Assembly (NCBI GenBank): GCA_001717545.1
Contig: CP017039.1
Location: forward strand, 806,001 to 870,000
Direction: 5' to 3'
DNA from: Anaerolineaceae bacterium oral taxon 439
GTDB lineage: Bacteria; Chloroflexota; Anaerolineae; Anaerolineales; Anaerolineaceae
Length of the DNA stretch: 64,000 nucleotides
Part shown: positions 50,670-59,699 of the stretch, piece after piece
Position numbering within the stretch: position 1 is the stretch's first letter
Layout: each line of letters opens with the position of its first letter
The notes under the pieces: model-generated
The model's database searches: none
Seen by the model: only the letters and a program-made list of their open reading frames with translations
What the model was told of the DNA's origin: nothing
Position numbers and translations under genes: made by a program

Positions 50670-52424
50670 ATGAATTTGGGAAAAAGGTTCCATATTGCCC
50701 GGATGTTCGGGTATTCGGGCGAATACCGAAAGTACGCGATCCTGACGCCGCTGCTGGTATTGGTCGAATGTTTTTTTGATATTCTGATCCCGTACCTGAT
50801 GGCGATGATGATCGACGTCGGGATCGTCAGGGGCGACGTGGATTACGTCGTTAGAATCGGGCTGCTGATGATCCTGTTCGCGGTTATTTCGATGATTTTC
50901 GGGACGATCGCGGCGCGGACGGCGGTCGTCGGATCGTCCGGCTTCGCGATGAATATCCGGCGGCTGATTTTCGGGAAGATCGAGGATTTCGCGTTCAGGA
51001 ATACTGAAAGGTTTGGGACGGCATCGCTGATAACGCGGCTGACGACGGATATTTCCTTCGTTCAGCAGATGTACCAGATGGTGACGCGGCTGTTCGTACG
51101 CGCACCGGCGATGGCGTTGTTCGCGACGGTTATGGCCGTTCGGATCAATCGAACGTTGTCGTTCGTCTTTTTCATATCTATTCCGCTCCTGCTCTTCGCG
51201 ATCGTTTTTATGATCCGCAAGGCGCATCCGCGCTTTATCTCGTACCTGGATAAGATGGACAGCATGAACGCGAACGTTCAGGAGAACCTGATCGCGATCC
51301 GCGTCGTCAAGGCGTTCGTTCGCGAACGGCACGAGAAAGAGAAATTTGAAATTACGTCGAAGGAAGTCCGCGCGGCTCAGGTTTTAGCGGAAAAGGTGGT
51401 GATTTGGGGAATGCCGATGATGATGTTCATGATGAACGCGTCGATCGTAGCGATTCTCTGGTTCGGCGGGAAGCTGATTGTCGGCGGCGGGATGCTTCCC
51501 GGAGAGCTTTTCAGCTTCCTGACCTATTCGCAGCAGATCATGATCGCGTTGATGATGATTTCGATGGTTTTCGCGATGTACGTTATTTCGCAGGCGTCGG
51601 TCAGGCGGATCCTCGACGTAATCGACGAACCGCTTTCGATGACCGACGAGGCGGGAGACCCGGATCTGAAGGTTCCCGACGGTTCGATCGAGTTCCGGAA
51701 CGTTAATTTCAGTTATGCCGCGGACGCGGAGAAGTTGACGCTGAAGAATATCAACGTCCGGATCGAGTCGGGCGAGACGATCGGGATTATTGGAGGGACC
51801 GGGTCGGGAAAATCGACCTTCGTTCAGCTTATCCCGAGGCTTTACGACGTTTTATCCGGCGAGGTCCTTGTCGGGGGGCATGACGTCCGTTCGTATAAGT
51901 TCAGGGAGCTGCGCGATTCGGTCGCGATCGTGCTGCAGAAAAACGTCCTCTTTTCGGGGACGATCGAATCAAACCTGCGTTGGGGCGATCCGGATGCGAC
52001 CCAGTCGGAGATCGAGCTGGCGGCGAAGACGGCGCAGGCGCATGACTTTATCCTGAGTTTCCCGGAGGGGTACCAGACCGATCTGGGGCAGGGCGGGGTT
52101 AATGTCTCCGGCGGCCAGAAACAGCGGATCAGTATCGCGCGGACGCTGCTCAAGAAGCCGAAGATCATCATTCTGGACGATTCGACGAGCGCGATCGACG
52201 TGGCGACGGAAGCGAAATTCCGGCGTGCGTTCCGCGAAAACTACGCCGATACGACCAACCTGATCATCGCGCAGCGGGTCAGTTCGGTCATGAACGCCGA
52301 TCGGATCCTCGTTATCGACGAGGGGAAGATCGTCGCTTTTGGGAAACATGCAGAGTTGATGGAAAGCTGCGCGATTTATCGGGAAACCTACGAATCACAG
52401 CAGAAAGGGGTTGTGGGCGAATGA
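50670..52424 (+). CDS. ABC exporter half-transporter 1
   Basis: 584 residues from ATG 50670 (AGGAAG upstream; TTG 50664 is an alternative). Six helices (about 20-320) form the transmembrane domain, with EENLIAIRVVKAFVRE-like NVQENLIAIRVVKAFVRERHE as the family's coupling segment. The NBD has GGTGSGKS (375-382), VSGGQKQR, IIILDDSTSAID (Walker B Glu replaced by Asp after the aspartate, LDDS, as in the degenerate site of heterodimeric exporters) and a switch Gln in IAQRVSSV, replacing His. These degenerate residues mark this as the non-catalytic half of a heterodimer with the next protein. Confidence 0.9.
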   Translation: MNLGKRFHIARMFGYSGEYRKYAILTPLLVLVECFFDILIPYLMAMMIDVGIVRGDVDYVVRIGLLMILFAVISMIFGTIAARTAVVGSSGFAMNIRRLIFGKIEDFAFRNTERFGTASLITRLTTDISFVQQMYQMVTRLFVRAPAMALFATVMAVRINRTLSFVFFISIPLLLFAIVFMIRKAHPRFISYLDKMDSMNANVQENLIAIRVVKAFVRERHEKEKFEITSKEVRAAQVLAEKVVIWGMPMMMFMMNASIVAILWFGGKLIVGGGMLPGELFSFLTYSQQIMIALMMISMVFAMYVISQASVRRILDVIDEPLSMTDEAGDPDLKVPDGSIEFRNVNFSYAADAEKLTLKNINVRIESGETIGIIGGTGSGKSTFVQLIPRLYDVLSGEVLVGGHDVRSYKFRELRDSVAIVLQKNVLFSGTIESNLRWGDPDATQSEIELAAKTAQAHDFILSFPEGYQTDLGQGGVNVSGGQKQRISIARTLLKKPKIIILDDSTSAIDVATEAKFRRAFRENYADTTNLIIAQRVSSVMNADRILVIDEGKIVAFGKHAELMESCAIYRETYESQQKGVVGE

Positions 52425-54298
52425 ACCAGGAGAAAGGGACGGCTGAGAAAGAGGCGCTGCGGAACGCCTCGGTATGGAAGACGCTGCTGCGGATCCTGGT
52501 TTACCTGAAGGACTACAGGCTGCAGCTGGTCCTGGCGCTGCTGATGGCGGTTGTGACGGCGGTCGCTTCGGTCGGGGGAACGTACCTGCTCCGGTCGGTT
52601 ATTAACGACGCGATTGTCCCGCTGATTGGAAGCGAATCCCCGGACTTCGCGCCGCTGATCCGGATCCTGACGCGGATGGGAGCGATTTACCTGATGGGGA
52701 TCGCGACGAGTTATTTTTCCGGACTGATTATGGTTTACGTCAGTTCCGGCATGCTGCTGCGGCTGCGGATCGACATGTTTTCCAAGGTCGAGTCGCTTCC
52801 GATCGGCTATTTTGACAGCCGGACGCACGGCGAGATCATGAGCCATTTTACCAACGATGCGCAGACGATGCGCGAGATGGTTGGGAATTCGCTCCCGAAC
52901 CTGATCAACAGCCTGATTTCGATTATCGGCGTGGTCGCGATGATGATCGTCTTGAGCTGGAAGCTTTTCCTGCTGGTCCTGATCCAGGTGGGGTTTATTT
53001 TCCTGGTTGTCCGGATCGTCGGCGGCCGCGGTCAGAAATATTACCGCGCGCAGCAGACAGATCTGGCCGCGGTTAACGGTTACGCCGAGGAATATATCGA
53101 GGGCCAGAAGGTCGTCAAGGTCTTTTCGCACGAGGCGGAGGTCAAGAAGCAGTTTGACGTCCTGAGCCGGGATCTTTTCGATTCAGGTTCAGAATCGCAG
53201 TCGTTTTCGCTGATGGTGATGCCGATCCTGGCGAACGCGTCATACGTTCATTACGCGTTAACCGCGATGGCAGGGGCAGTGCTGACGATTCATGGGATGA
53301 TGGATATCGGGACGATCGGGTCGTTTCTTCAGTATACGCGGAACTTCACCATGCCGATCAATAACATTTCGCAGCAGCTGAACGCGATTTTCGCGGCGGT
53401 CGCGGGGGCGGAACGGATTTTCAGCCTGCTGGACGAGCGTCCTGAGATCGACGATGGCGGAGTCGAGCTGGTCGAGGCGCCGGCGGACGATCCGGCGATG
53501 AGCGAGGCGGTCGGGGGAATGGCCTGGCGAACGGTTCGCGACGGGAAGCCGGCTTTGATTCCGTTCCGCGGGGACGTCCGTTTTCATGACGTCACGTTTT
53601 CTTACGTTCCCGGCGAGCCGATCCTGAAGAACGTCAGCCTCTACGCCAAGCCGGGTCAGAAAATCGCGTTCGTCGGTTCGACGGGCGCGGGGAAAACGAC
53701 GGTGATCAACCTGATTACGCGGTTCTACGACGTCGATTCGGGAATGATTACGATCGATGGGATCGATATCCGTGAAATCCGAAAGGACAGCCTGCGTTCG
53801 TCGCTCGGGATGGTCCTTCAGGATACGCACCTGTTTACCGGGACGGTCATGGAAAATATCCGCTACGGGCGGCTGGCGGCGACGGACGCCGAGGTTATCG
53901 CGGCGGCGAAGGCGGCGAACGCCGATTCGTTCATCCGCCATCTTCCGGACGGGTACCAGACGATGATCGTGAACGATGGGATGAACCTGAGCCAGGGCCA
54001 GCGCCAGCTGCTGGCGATCGCGCGGGCGGCGGTCGCGGATCCGCCGATCCTGATCCTGGACGAGGCGACGTCTTCGATCGATACGCGGACGGAAATGCTG
54101 ATTTCGCGAGCGATGGATCGGTTGATGGAAAACCGGACAGTCTTCGTCATCGCGCACCGGTTATCGACGGTCCGGAATTCGAACGCGATTATTGTCCTGG
54201 AACATGGCGAAATTATTGAGCGCGGGGACCATCAGGCCCTGATCGATTCGCGCGGGCGCTATTATCGCTTATCGACCGGTCAGGCGGAATTAGCTTAG
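52421..54298 (+). CDS. ABC exporter half-transporter 2
   Basis: 625 residues, overlapping the previous stop by four bases (ATGA). Membrane domain about 30-350, with AVNGYAEEYIEGQKVVKVFSHE; NBD with GSTGAGKT (419-426), LSQGQRQLLAIARA, ILILDEATSSID and switch His in IAHRLST. It has the intact catalytic Glu and His, so it should supply the competent residues of the composite ATP site with half 1. A linker of about 45 residues rich in Glu, Ala and Pro joins the two domains. MarR-controlled heterodimers of this kind commonly expel drugs or lipids; the substrate is unknown. Confidence 0.92.
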   Translation: MNQEKGTAEKEALRNASVWKTLLRILVYLKDYRLQLVLALLMAVVTAVASVGGTYLLRSVINDAIVPLIGSESPDFAPLIRILTRMGAIYLMGIATSYFSGLIMVYVSSGMLLRLRIDMFSKVESLPIGYFDSRTHGEIMSHFTNDAQTMREMVGNSLPNLINSLISIIGVVAMMIVLSWKLFLLVLIQVGFIFLVVRIVGGRGQKYYRAQQTDLAAVNGYAEEYIEGQKVVKVFSHEAEVKKQFDVLSRDLFDSGSESQSFSLMVMPILANASYVHYALTAMAGAVLTIHGMMDIGTIGSFLQYTRNFTMPINNISQQLNAIFAAVAGAERIFSLLDERPEIDDGGVELVEAPADDPAMSEAVGGMAWRTVRDGKPALIPFRGDVRFHDVTFSYVPGEPILKNVSLYAKPGQKIAFVGSTGAGKTTVINLITRFYDVDSGMITIDGIDIREIRKDSLRSSLGMVLQDTHLFTGTVMENIRYGRLAATDAEVIAAAKAANADSFIRHLPDGYQTMIVNDGMNLSQGQRQLLAIARAAVADPPILILDEATSSIDTRTEMLISRAMDRLMENRTVFVIAHRLSTVRNSNAIIVLEHGEIIERGDHQALIDSRGRYYRLSTGQAELA

Positions 54299-54317
54299 CG
54301 GCGGACCAGCGGAAACG

Positions 54318-54348
54318 AAAGACCGCGCGATGATGCCGCACGGTCTTT
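54318..54348. terminator. Bidirectional terminator between converging genes
   Basis: AAAGACCG (54318-54325) pairs with CGGTCTTT (54341-54348). A-rich and T-rich ends serve either direction between the exporter (+) and the methyltransferase (-). Confidence 0.6.
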
Positions 54349-54352
54349 GATC

Positions 54353-55009
54353 TTAATTCAGGCTGGCTTCGATGAAATAATGTTTGCTGTTCCTCGGCTT
54401 TCCGTTGAAGAGACAATGATCTACGTGACGGACGTTGATCAGGCTGAACCCGGCGAACAGGCGCGGTATATCGTCGAAATCAACGAAAACATGCGGAATC
54501 CCGTTTTCCGGGCCGTCCTCGATCTTGACGATCGTGTTTGCGTCGATTTTGGGGAACCCCGCGTCCCTGAACGCCCAGGTTTCTTTGGAGCCGAGGGTCA
54601 GGTATAGCTGGCCCTTCGGCTTCAGGACGCGCTTTATTTCGTTGATGATTTTCCGGATCCCGACCGAATCGGTGTGGAACACGGTGTGAAAGGCGAAAAT
54701 TGCGTCGAAAGCGTTATCGCTATACGGAAGATTGAGCATGTCGGCGGTTTCGGTTTTGATCGGCAGGTTTTCGCGTTTGGCCCAGGCGTTGAGATGATCC
54801 ACGGCGTCCTGGGAAAGGTCGAAAGCGCTGACGCGGAAGCCGCGCTGGGCGAAGAAGATAGCGTGCCGCCCCAGGCCGCAGCCGAAATCGAGGACGCTTT
54901 CAACGCCGTGGTTTTTCCAGCGTTCGGCGATCGCGCGACCCTCGTCGGAGGGCTCGAGCCAGGCGGGGTTTTCGGAGAGCGCCCAGTTCCAGGGTTTCGA
55001 TAGAGTCAT
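54353..55009 (-). CDS. Class I SAM-dependent methyltransferase
   Basis: 218 residues. Motif I is VLDFGCGLGRHAIFFA (about 39-54), the acidic residue after beta-2 is in SAFDLS, motif II AFDAIFAFHTVFHTD and IKRVLKPKGQLYLTLG post-motif. The C-terminal half has a typical hydrophobic lid. Family members of this length include tellurite-resistance-like and small-molecule methyltransferases; the acceptor is not evident. AAGGCAG lies before the ATG. Codon use is native, unlike the methyltransferase at 26132. Confidence 0.88.
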   Translation of the reverse strand: MTLSKPWNWALSENPAWLEPSDEGRAIAERWKNHGVESVLDFGCGLGRHAIFFAQRGFRVSAFDLSQDAVDHLNAWAKRENLPIKTETADMLNLPYSDNAFDAIFAFHTVFHTDSVGIRKIINEIKRVLKPKGQLYLTLGSKETWAFRDAGFPKIDANTIVKIEDGPENGIPHVFVDFDDIPRLFAGFSLINVRHVDHCLFNGKPRNSKHYFIEASLN

Positions 55010-55090
55010 AGAGGACTGCCTTTCTTTCGGTACGTCAGGTTTTGGGCCTATTATACTTCTTTAAAAGAGCGGGGGTTCTGCCGTCGAGAA

Positions 55091-55119
55091 TTGCGGGATG
55101 AGGATGATGCGGTTAAGAT
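55091..55119 (+). promoter_or_regulatory. Candidate promoter of nadE
   Basis: TTGCGG (55091-55096) and TAAGAT (55114-55119) are 17 bases apart, and the start codon is 40 bases further on. The same TAAGAT hexamer is seen in the promoter at 3146. Confidence 0.6.
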
Positions 55120-55158
55120 TTAAGCGGGAAGGTTCAGCGGGATACAGGACGGGAATTT

Positions 55159-57066
55159 ATGGACTATGGATTTATTAAGGCCGCGGCCTGTTCGCCCGAG
55201 GTGATCGTGGCGGACCCGGGCGCGAACGCCGAGGCGGTAATCGCCCGGATCGCGGAGTCCGTCACGGCGGGCGCGCGGATCGCGGTTTTTCCGGAATTGG
55301 CGCTGACCGGGAATAGATGCGGCGATCTGCTGCGGCAGCGTGCGCTGTTGGACGCGGCGGAGGCGTCGCTCGCGCGGATCGTTTCGGCGACGGCGGGGTC
55401 GGAAATCTTCGTCGTCGTCGGGCTGCCGCTCCGGCGGGAGGGGCGGATTTACAACGTCGCGGCGGCGGTCGCGAACGGCAGGATTTCAGGCGTCGTCCCG
55501 AAGAGCTGGATTTCCGGAAACGGAGACGTTTTCGCTTCAGGGCAGGGACTGGGCGGAACGGCGAGGATTCTCGGCGAAGAGGTCCCGTTTGGGACGGACC
55601 TGCTGTTCCGTTGCGTCGAGCTGCCGGCGCTGACGATCGGGATCGAAATCGGCGACGATGCGGAGCTTCCGGTCCCGCCGTCGATTGCGGCCGCGGCGGC
55701 GGGCGCGACGGTTCTTGCGAATAGCTCCGCCTGTCCCGAGGTCGTTGGAAAGGCAGGGGCGCGGCGTGCGTTCCTTCGCGCGGTCTCGGCGCGGCTTCAG
55801 GCCGGATATATCTCCGCGGAAGCGGGATTCGGAGAGTCGACGACGGACGCGGTCTTCTCGGGCCAGGATCTTATCGCCGAAAACGGCGAGATCCTCGCGG
55901 AGAGCGAACCGTTCGGCGCCGGATTCGCGGTCAGCGAACTCGATCTGGAGCTGATCCTGAATGAGCGGCGGCGGACGCGGCGGCCCGACGCGGCGGGGGA
56001 GCGCAATTTCCGGATGATCCCGTTTTCGCTGACGAAACGGCGGACGGCGCTGACGCGGCGGTTCAGCGCGACGCCGTTTGTCCCGGACGACGATGCTGAG
56101 CTGGCGGCGCGCTGTGAAACGATTTTCGCGATTCAGCGGACCGGGCTGGCGACGCGGTTGGAACGGGCGCGCGTTCATTCAGCGGTTCTGGGAATTTCCG
56201 GCGGGCTGGATTCAACGCTGGCGCTCCTGGTTGCGGCCCGGGCGATGAAAGCGCTGGACTGGCCGATGAGCCGGATCGTGGCGGTGACGATGCCCGGGTT
56301 TGGGACGACGGCGCGGACAAAGTCGAACGCGGTAAAGATGTGCGAGGCGATCGGCGCGACGGTCCGGGAAATCCCGATTGGGCCTGCCGTGCGGCGGCAT
56401 TTTGAGGACCTGGGGCATGATCCGAACAATTATTCGCTTTTGTACGAAAACGCGCAGGCGCGCGAGCGGACGCAGATCCTGATGGACGTCTGCCATCAGG
56501 TGGACGGGCTGGTCGTTGGAACGGGGGACCTTTCGGAGCTGGCGCTGGGCTGGGCGACGTATAACGGGGATCATATGAGCATGTACGGGGTTAACGGCGG
56601 GGTCCCGAAGACGCTGGTCCGCTGCCTCGTCCGCCATGCCGCGGCGACAACGGAGAATGGGGCGCTGAAAGCGGTCCTGTTCGACGTATTGGATACGCCG
56701 GTCAGTCCGGAGCTGCTTCCGTCCGCGGGCGGAACGACGACGCAGCTGACCGAGTCGATCCTGGGATCGTATGAGCTGCATGACTTCTATCTGTACATGA
56801 CGGTCCGGCGCGGGTTCTCGCCGCGGAAGACGCTGTACCTGGCGGAGCGCGCGTTCGCCGGTCGGGCGGATCGGGCGCGGCTGCGCGGGACGTTGACGAC
56901 GTTCCTGAAGCGGTTTTTCACGAATCAGTTCAAGCGTTCCTGCCTTCCGGACGGTCCGAAGGTCGGATCGGTCGGGCTTTCTCCGCGCGGCGATTGGCGG
57001 ATGCCCTCGGACGCGGCGGTTCAGGTCTGGCTGGACGATCTGGCGCGGGAGGACGAGCTTGATTAG
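55159..57066 (+). CDS. nadE: Glutamine-type NAD synthetase with altered amidase site
   Basis: 635 residues. A nitrilase-type amidase domain (about 1-275) is followed by an NAD synthetase domain (about 310-630) with the ATP pyrophosphatase loop GISGGLDS (345-352), TKSNAVKMCEAIG and GDLSELALGWATYNGDHM. It should convert deamido-NAD to NAD using ammonia made from glutamine. The amidase triad is normally Glu-Lys-Cys: Glu46 (FPELALTG) and Lys115 (VVPKSWI) are present, but the position of the nucleophile (usually in IEICEDLW) reads IEIGDDAE, with Gly165. A Cys in the later SSACPEVVG is not the usual position. So glutamine hydrolysis is doubtful and free ammonia may be used. The promoter at 55091 precedes it. 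Confidence 0.85.
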   Translation: MDYGFIKAAACSPEVIVADPGANAEAVIARIAESVTAGARIAVFPELALTGNRCGDLLRQRALLDAAEASLARIVSATAGSEIFVVVGLPLRREGRIYNVAAAVANGRISGVVPKSWISGNGDVFASGQGLGGTARILGEEVPFGTDLLFRCVELPALTIGIEIGDDAELPVPPSIAAAAAGATVLANSSACPEVVGKAGARRAFLRAVSARLQAGYISAEAGFGESTTDAVFSGQDLIAENGEILAESEPFGAGFAVSELDLELILNERRRTRRPDAAGERNFRMIPFSLTKRRTALTRRFSATPFVPDDDAELAARCETIFAIQRTGLATRLERARVHSAVLGISGGLDSTLALLVAARAMKALDWPMSRIVAVTMPGFGTTARTKSNAVKMCEAIGATVREIPIGPAVRRHFEDLGHDPNNYSLLYENAQARERTQILMDVCHQVDGLVVGTGDLSELALGWATYNGDHMSMYGVNGGVPKTLVRCLVRHAAATTENGALKAVLFDVLDTPVSPELLPSAGGTTTQLTESILGSYELHDFYLYMTVRRGFSPRKTLYLAERAFAGRADRARLRGTLTTFLKRFFTNQFKRSCLPDGPKVGSVGLSPRGDWRMPSDAAVQVWLDDLAREDELD

Positions 57067-58330
57067 ACGGCTGCGCTGGGTTCTTTTGGCGGCGCTGCCG
57101 CTGCTTTGCGGGGCCTGTTCGCTGGTCGAGATTGCGTTGGACGTTACGCCGGCCGCGGCGGATCGGACGGCGACGCCGCTGATCAATATTGCTTCGCTGC
57201 CGACGCTGCCGCGGTTGGCGGCAGAAGCGACGGCGACGCCGGAAGTCAGCGAGGCTCCGGCGAACGGCGAAGGTTCGATCGCTTACGATAACGAACCGGA
57301 TATTTTCCGGAATTACGCCGGCGACGATTATGCGGCGGAAAAGGGAGCTGCGGTCAGGCTCCGGGGCCGGGTCGGAACGATCCTGCCCGATTCGTTCGAG
57401 CTGAGCGAAACCTGGGCGGACGTGACGGTGGAATGCGACGACGGCTGTTTCCTGACGGACGGAGCGAAGCGGCAGCTGGGTTTTTCGAGCCTTCAGCAGG
57501 GCGACGAGACGATCGTTTTCGGCGCGACGGACGGGGACGACGCGGCGATTATTATCGCGGACCTGATCGTCGTCCGCGACCCGAAGCGGACCGCCGCGGT
57601 CCAGTTCGACCCGGAAGCGCTGGCGCTTCCGTACGGGTTCCACTATGCCGAATATGCGCTGGCGGGCGCGCCGGAACTGAGCCCGTTGTCGTTTGAAACG
57701 AAAACGGGCGAGCTCGACGTTCCTGAGACGCTGGCGGGCCGGCTGAAATTGTCGCTTTCGGAGCGGAGCCGGTTCGCGTATGGGGCGTACGGCGAGGTTT
57801 ACAGTACCGGTACGGAGTATACGAATCCGATGAACCGCGCGGCCGGGTATCCGACGCGGGCGCAGCTGAGCGTTTATTCGAACGCGTATGAGTTTTTCAC
57901 GATGTGGTTCCCGTACGCTGCCGCCCCCTTCCCGCAGGTCCTGGGAATTTTAAATTACGGTGGGGACTGGTTCTTACCGCTGCGGCTGACGGTCGATATT
58001 GATCCGGATCCGGCGGTTTCCGAGATCGTCAGCGGCGATCGGACGATCATGAGCCAGCTGAATTTTGACCGTGCCTACGGGTATGTCCGGACGTTCGGCC
58101 TGTCTATTTTGAATTCGACCCTGTTTTATTTTTATGAGCGGGAGAACGGGCTGGGATTCTCGTTGAACCGGACGGATTACGCGCTTGGATTTGACGAAAT
58201 TCTTTTCGGTCAGATCCGCCCGTATGCGGAGCTGAATCCTTTTTATTCGGATTACCTGATCGCGTTTTTCGGGAAGCGCGGCGAGAGCTGGTATTACGCG
58301 GAGGTCACGGCGGATCCGCCGGCGTATTAA
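57059..58330 (+). CDS. Uncharacterised lipoprotein coupled to nadE
   Basis: 423 residues, TTG start inside the nadE end with GGAGG before it. A lipoprotein signal LLCGAC gives a lipidated Cys at about position 20, then a low-complexity Ala/Thr/Pro stretch (26-70). Residues about 95-180 resemble a small beta-barrel (AVRLRGRVGTILPDSFELSETWADVTVECDD; VVFGATDGDDAAIIIADLIVV), maybe OB-like. The remaining 240 residues are aromatic-rich with no recognisable motif (YEFFTMWFPYAAAPFPQVLGI; FYFYERENGLGF). The role is unknown and not obviously related to NAD. Confidence 0.7.
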   Translation: MIRRLRWVLLAALPLLCGACSLVEIALDVTPAAADRTATPLINIASLPTLPRLAAEATATPEVSEAPANGEGSIAYDNEPDIFRNYAGDDYAAEKGAAVRLRGRVGTILPDSFELSETWADVTVECDDGCFLTDGAKRQLGFSSLQQGDETIVFGATDGDDAAIIIADLIVVRDPKRTAAVQFDPEALALPYGFHYAEYALAGAPELSPLSFETKTGELDVPETLAGRLKLSLSERSRFAYGAYGEVYSTGTEYTNPMNRAAGYPTRAQLSVYSNAYEFFTMWFPYAAAPFPQVLGILNYGGDWFLPLRLTVDIDPDPAVSEIVSGDRTIMSQLNFDRAYGYVRTFGLSILNSTLFYFYERENGLGFSLNRTDYALGFDEILFGQIRPYAELNPFYSDYLIAFFGKRGESWYYAEVTADPPAY

Positions 58331-58436
58331 CCGGTTGTATGGGATTCTCAGCGTACCGTTTGGCCTCCCAATCTCGGAAGACGGCGGCGGTTCCGCTTTT
58401 TTTCGCCGGACTTTCGCGGAACTTTTGAAAATGCTG

Positions 58437-58442
58437 TATAAT
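58437..58442 (+). promoter_or_regulatory. -10 element of the tRNA-Ser gene
   Basis: TATAAT lies 17 bases before the tRNA 5' end; no convincing -35 is found, as is often the case for stable RNA promoters with an upstream AT element. Confidence 0.55.
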
Positions 58443-58458
58443 TAGCGACGCTTGATTC

Positions 58459-58545
58459 GGAGAGGTGCCGGAGTGGTTGAACGGGGCGGTCTCGAAAACC
58501 GTTAAAGACGCAAGTCTTTCGAGGGTTCGAATCCCTCCTTCTCCG
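58459..58545 (+). tRNA. tRNA-Ser, anticodon CGA (reads UCG)
   Basis: 87 nt. The acceptor stem GGAGAGG (58459-58465) pairs with CTTCTCC (58538-58544) with one G-U. The anticodon loop CTCGAAA gives CGA at 58493-58495. A long variable arm of class II type follows, and the T arm GAGGG-TTCGAAT-CCCTC is perfect (58521-58537). The discriminator is G and no CCA is encoded. A UCG-reading tRNA fits the GC-rich codon use of the surrounding genes (many tcg codons). Confidence 0.96.
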
Positions 58546-58558
58546 CTAATATCAAAAT

Positions 58559-58585
58559 ACCGCCAACGTGCGGTTTTTTGTTTTT
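58559..58585 (+). terminator. Rho-independent terminator of tRNA-Ser
   Basis: ACCGC (58559-58563) pairs with GCGGT (58570-58574), then TTTTTGTTTTT. A short stem but a very good T-run 14 bases after the tRNA. Confidence 0.85.
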
Positions 58586-58799
58586 ACAGGGTAAGTGTGA
58601 GAGGCCCTTGCGAGGACAGGCGCCGAGGGGAGCGAAGTCCCCTTATTAAGGATAAACGTGAAAGCGCTGCGGTTCGAGACGAATCGCGACGCAGCTTTTC
58701 GAAAGCATTACAATCTATCAGATTTAACATTACATTCTTCCTGAGAAGCTTTGCTAAAATAGAGAGGGCGGTTTTGATTCTTTTTCGTGGAGCGGGCTG

Positions 58800-59630
58800 A
58801 TGAAAAAAAGGCTGAAGGTTTTGAACCTGGTGATTGTTGTCGTTTTACTCGTTTGGACGCTGTTTCCGATTTATTGGATGATTTCGCTGTCGGTTCGCGA
58901 TCAGGATGAGCTGCGTTCTTCGATCCCGCTTCTCCCAAAATCGTTTACCTTATCGCATTTTACGCGCCTGTTCCGGGAACGGAATTTCGCCGTCGCGATT
59001 CGGAACAGCTTGCAGGTAACGCTGATTTCGCTGACGATTTCGCTGATCCTGGGGTTGGGGGTCGCGTATGTATTATCGCGGGCGCGGCTGCGGCTGCGCT
59101 GGGCCGGGACGCTGCAATTCTGGATATTTCTCGTCCGCGTGCTTCCGCCGATCGCGTTCGCCGTGCCGTTGTATCTGATGATGACGCAGGCGCGGCTGAT
59201 CCAGACGAAGATCCCGATTATCTCCGCGCATGTCCTGATTAATCTGACGTTTATTATATGGATGATGATTACGTTTTTCGAGGGATTGCCGATCGAGATG
59301 GAGGAGAGCGCGATGCTGGATGGGGCGACGGAGTGGCAGGTCCTGATCCGGATCGCGCTTCCGCTTGTTGTTCCCGGGATCGCGTCGGTTTCAATTTTAT
59401 CGTTTATGACGTCCTGGAACGAGTATCTTTACGGCGTTATTTTCGTTCAGAAGCCGTCGAATTTTACGATCCCGCTGGTTTTAGCGACGATGAACTCGGA
59501 ACAGGAATTGGCCGAATATGGGCTGATCGCCGCCGGCGGGATCATTTCGCTGCTGCCGGTGCTGATTTTTGTCATCTTTGCGCAGAGCTACCTGATCAGC
59601 GGGTTGTCGAGCGGCGCGGTCAAGGAATAG
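58800..59630 (+). CDS. Sugar ABC importer permease, MalG type
   Basis: 276 residues, six helices. The N-terminal PIYWMISLSVRDQDE and the EAA loop EESAMLDGATEWQVLIRIALPLVVPG are typical of MalG/LacG/UgpE permeases, as is the C-terminal SYLISGLSSGAVKE. GGAG lies eight bases before the ATG; a TAAAAT hexamer (near 58756) may be its -10. It is followed by a binding protein and a MalF-type permease, an order in which the MalG-type gene comes first, the reverse of most clusters. The ATPase is absent from the window. Confidence 0.92.
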   Translation: MKKRLKVLNLVIVVVLLVWTLFPIYWMISLSVRDQDELRSSIPLLPKSFTLSHFTRLFRERNFAVAIRNSLQVTLISLTISLILGLGVAYVLSRARLRLRWAGTLQFWIFLVRVLPPIAFAVPLYLMMTQARLIQTKIPIISAHVLINLTFIIWMMITFFEGLPIEMEESAMLDGATEWQVLIRIALPLVVPGIASVSILSFMTSWNEYLYGVIFVQKPSNFTIPLVLATMNSEQELAEYGLIAAGGIISLLPVLIFVIFAQSYLISGLSSGAVKE

Positions 59631-59699
59631 CGGATGACTTCCAGCGTGGGAAAACGCCGCGGTTTTCGCGGCGAATCATGAGCATAAGGAGAAAGATAA

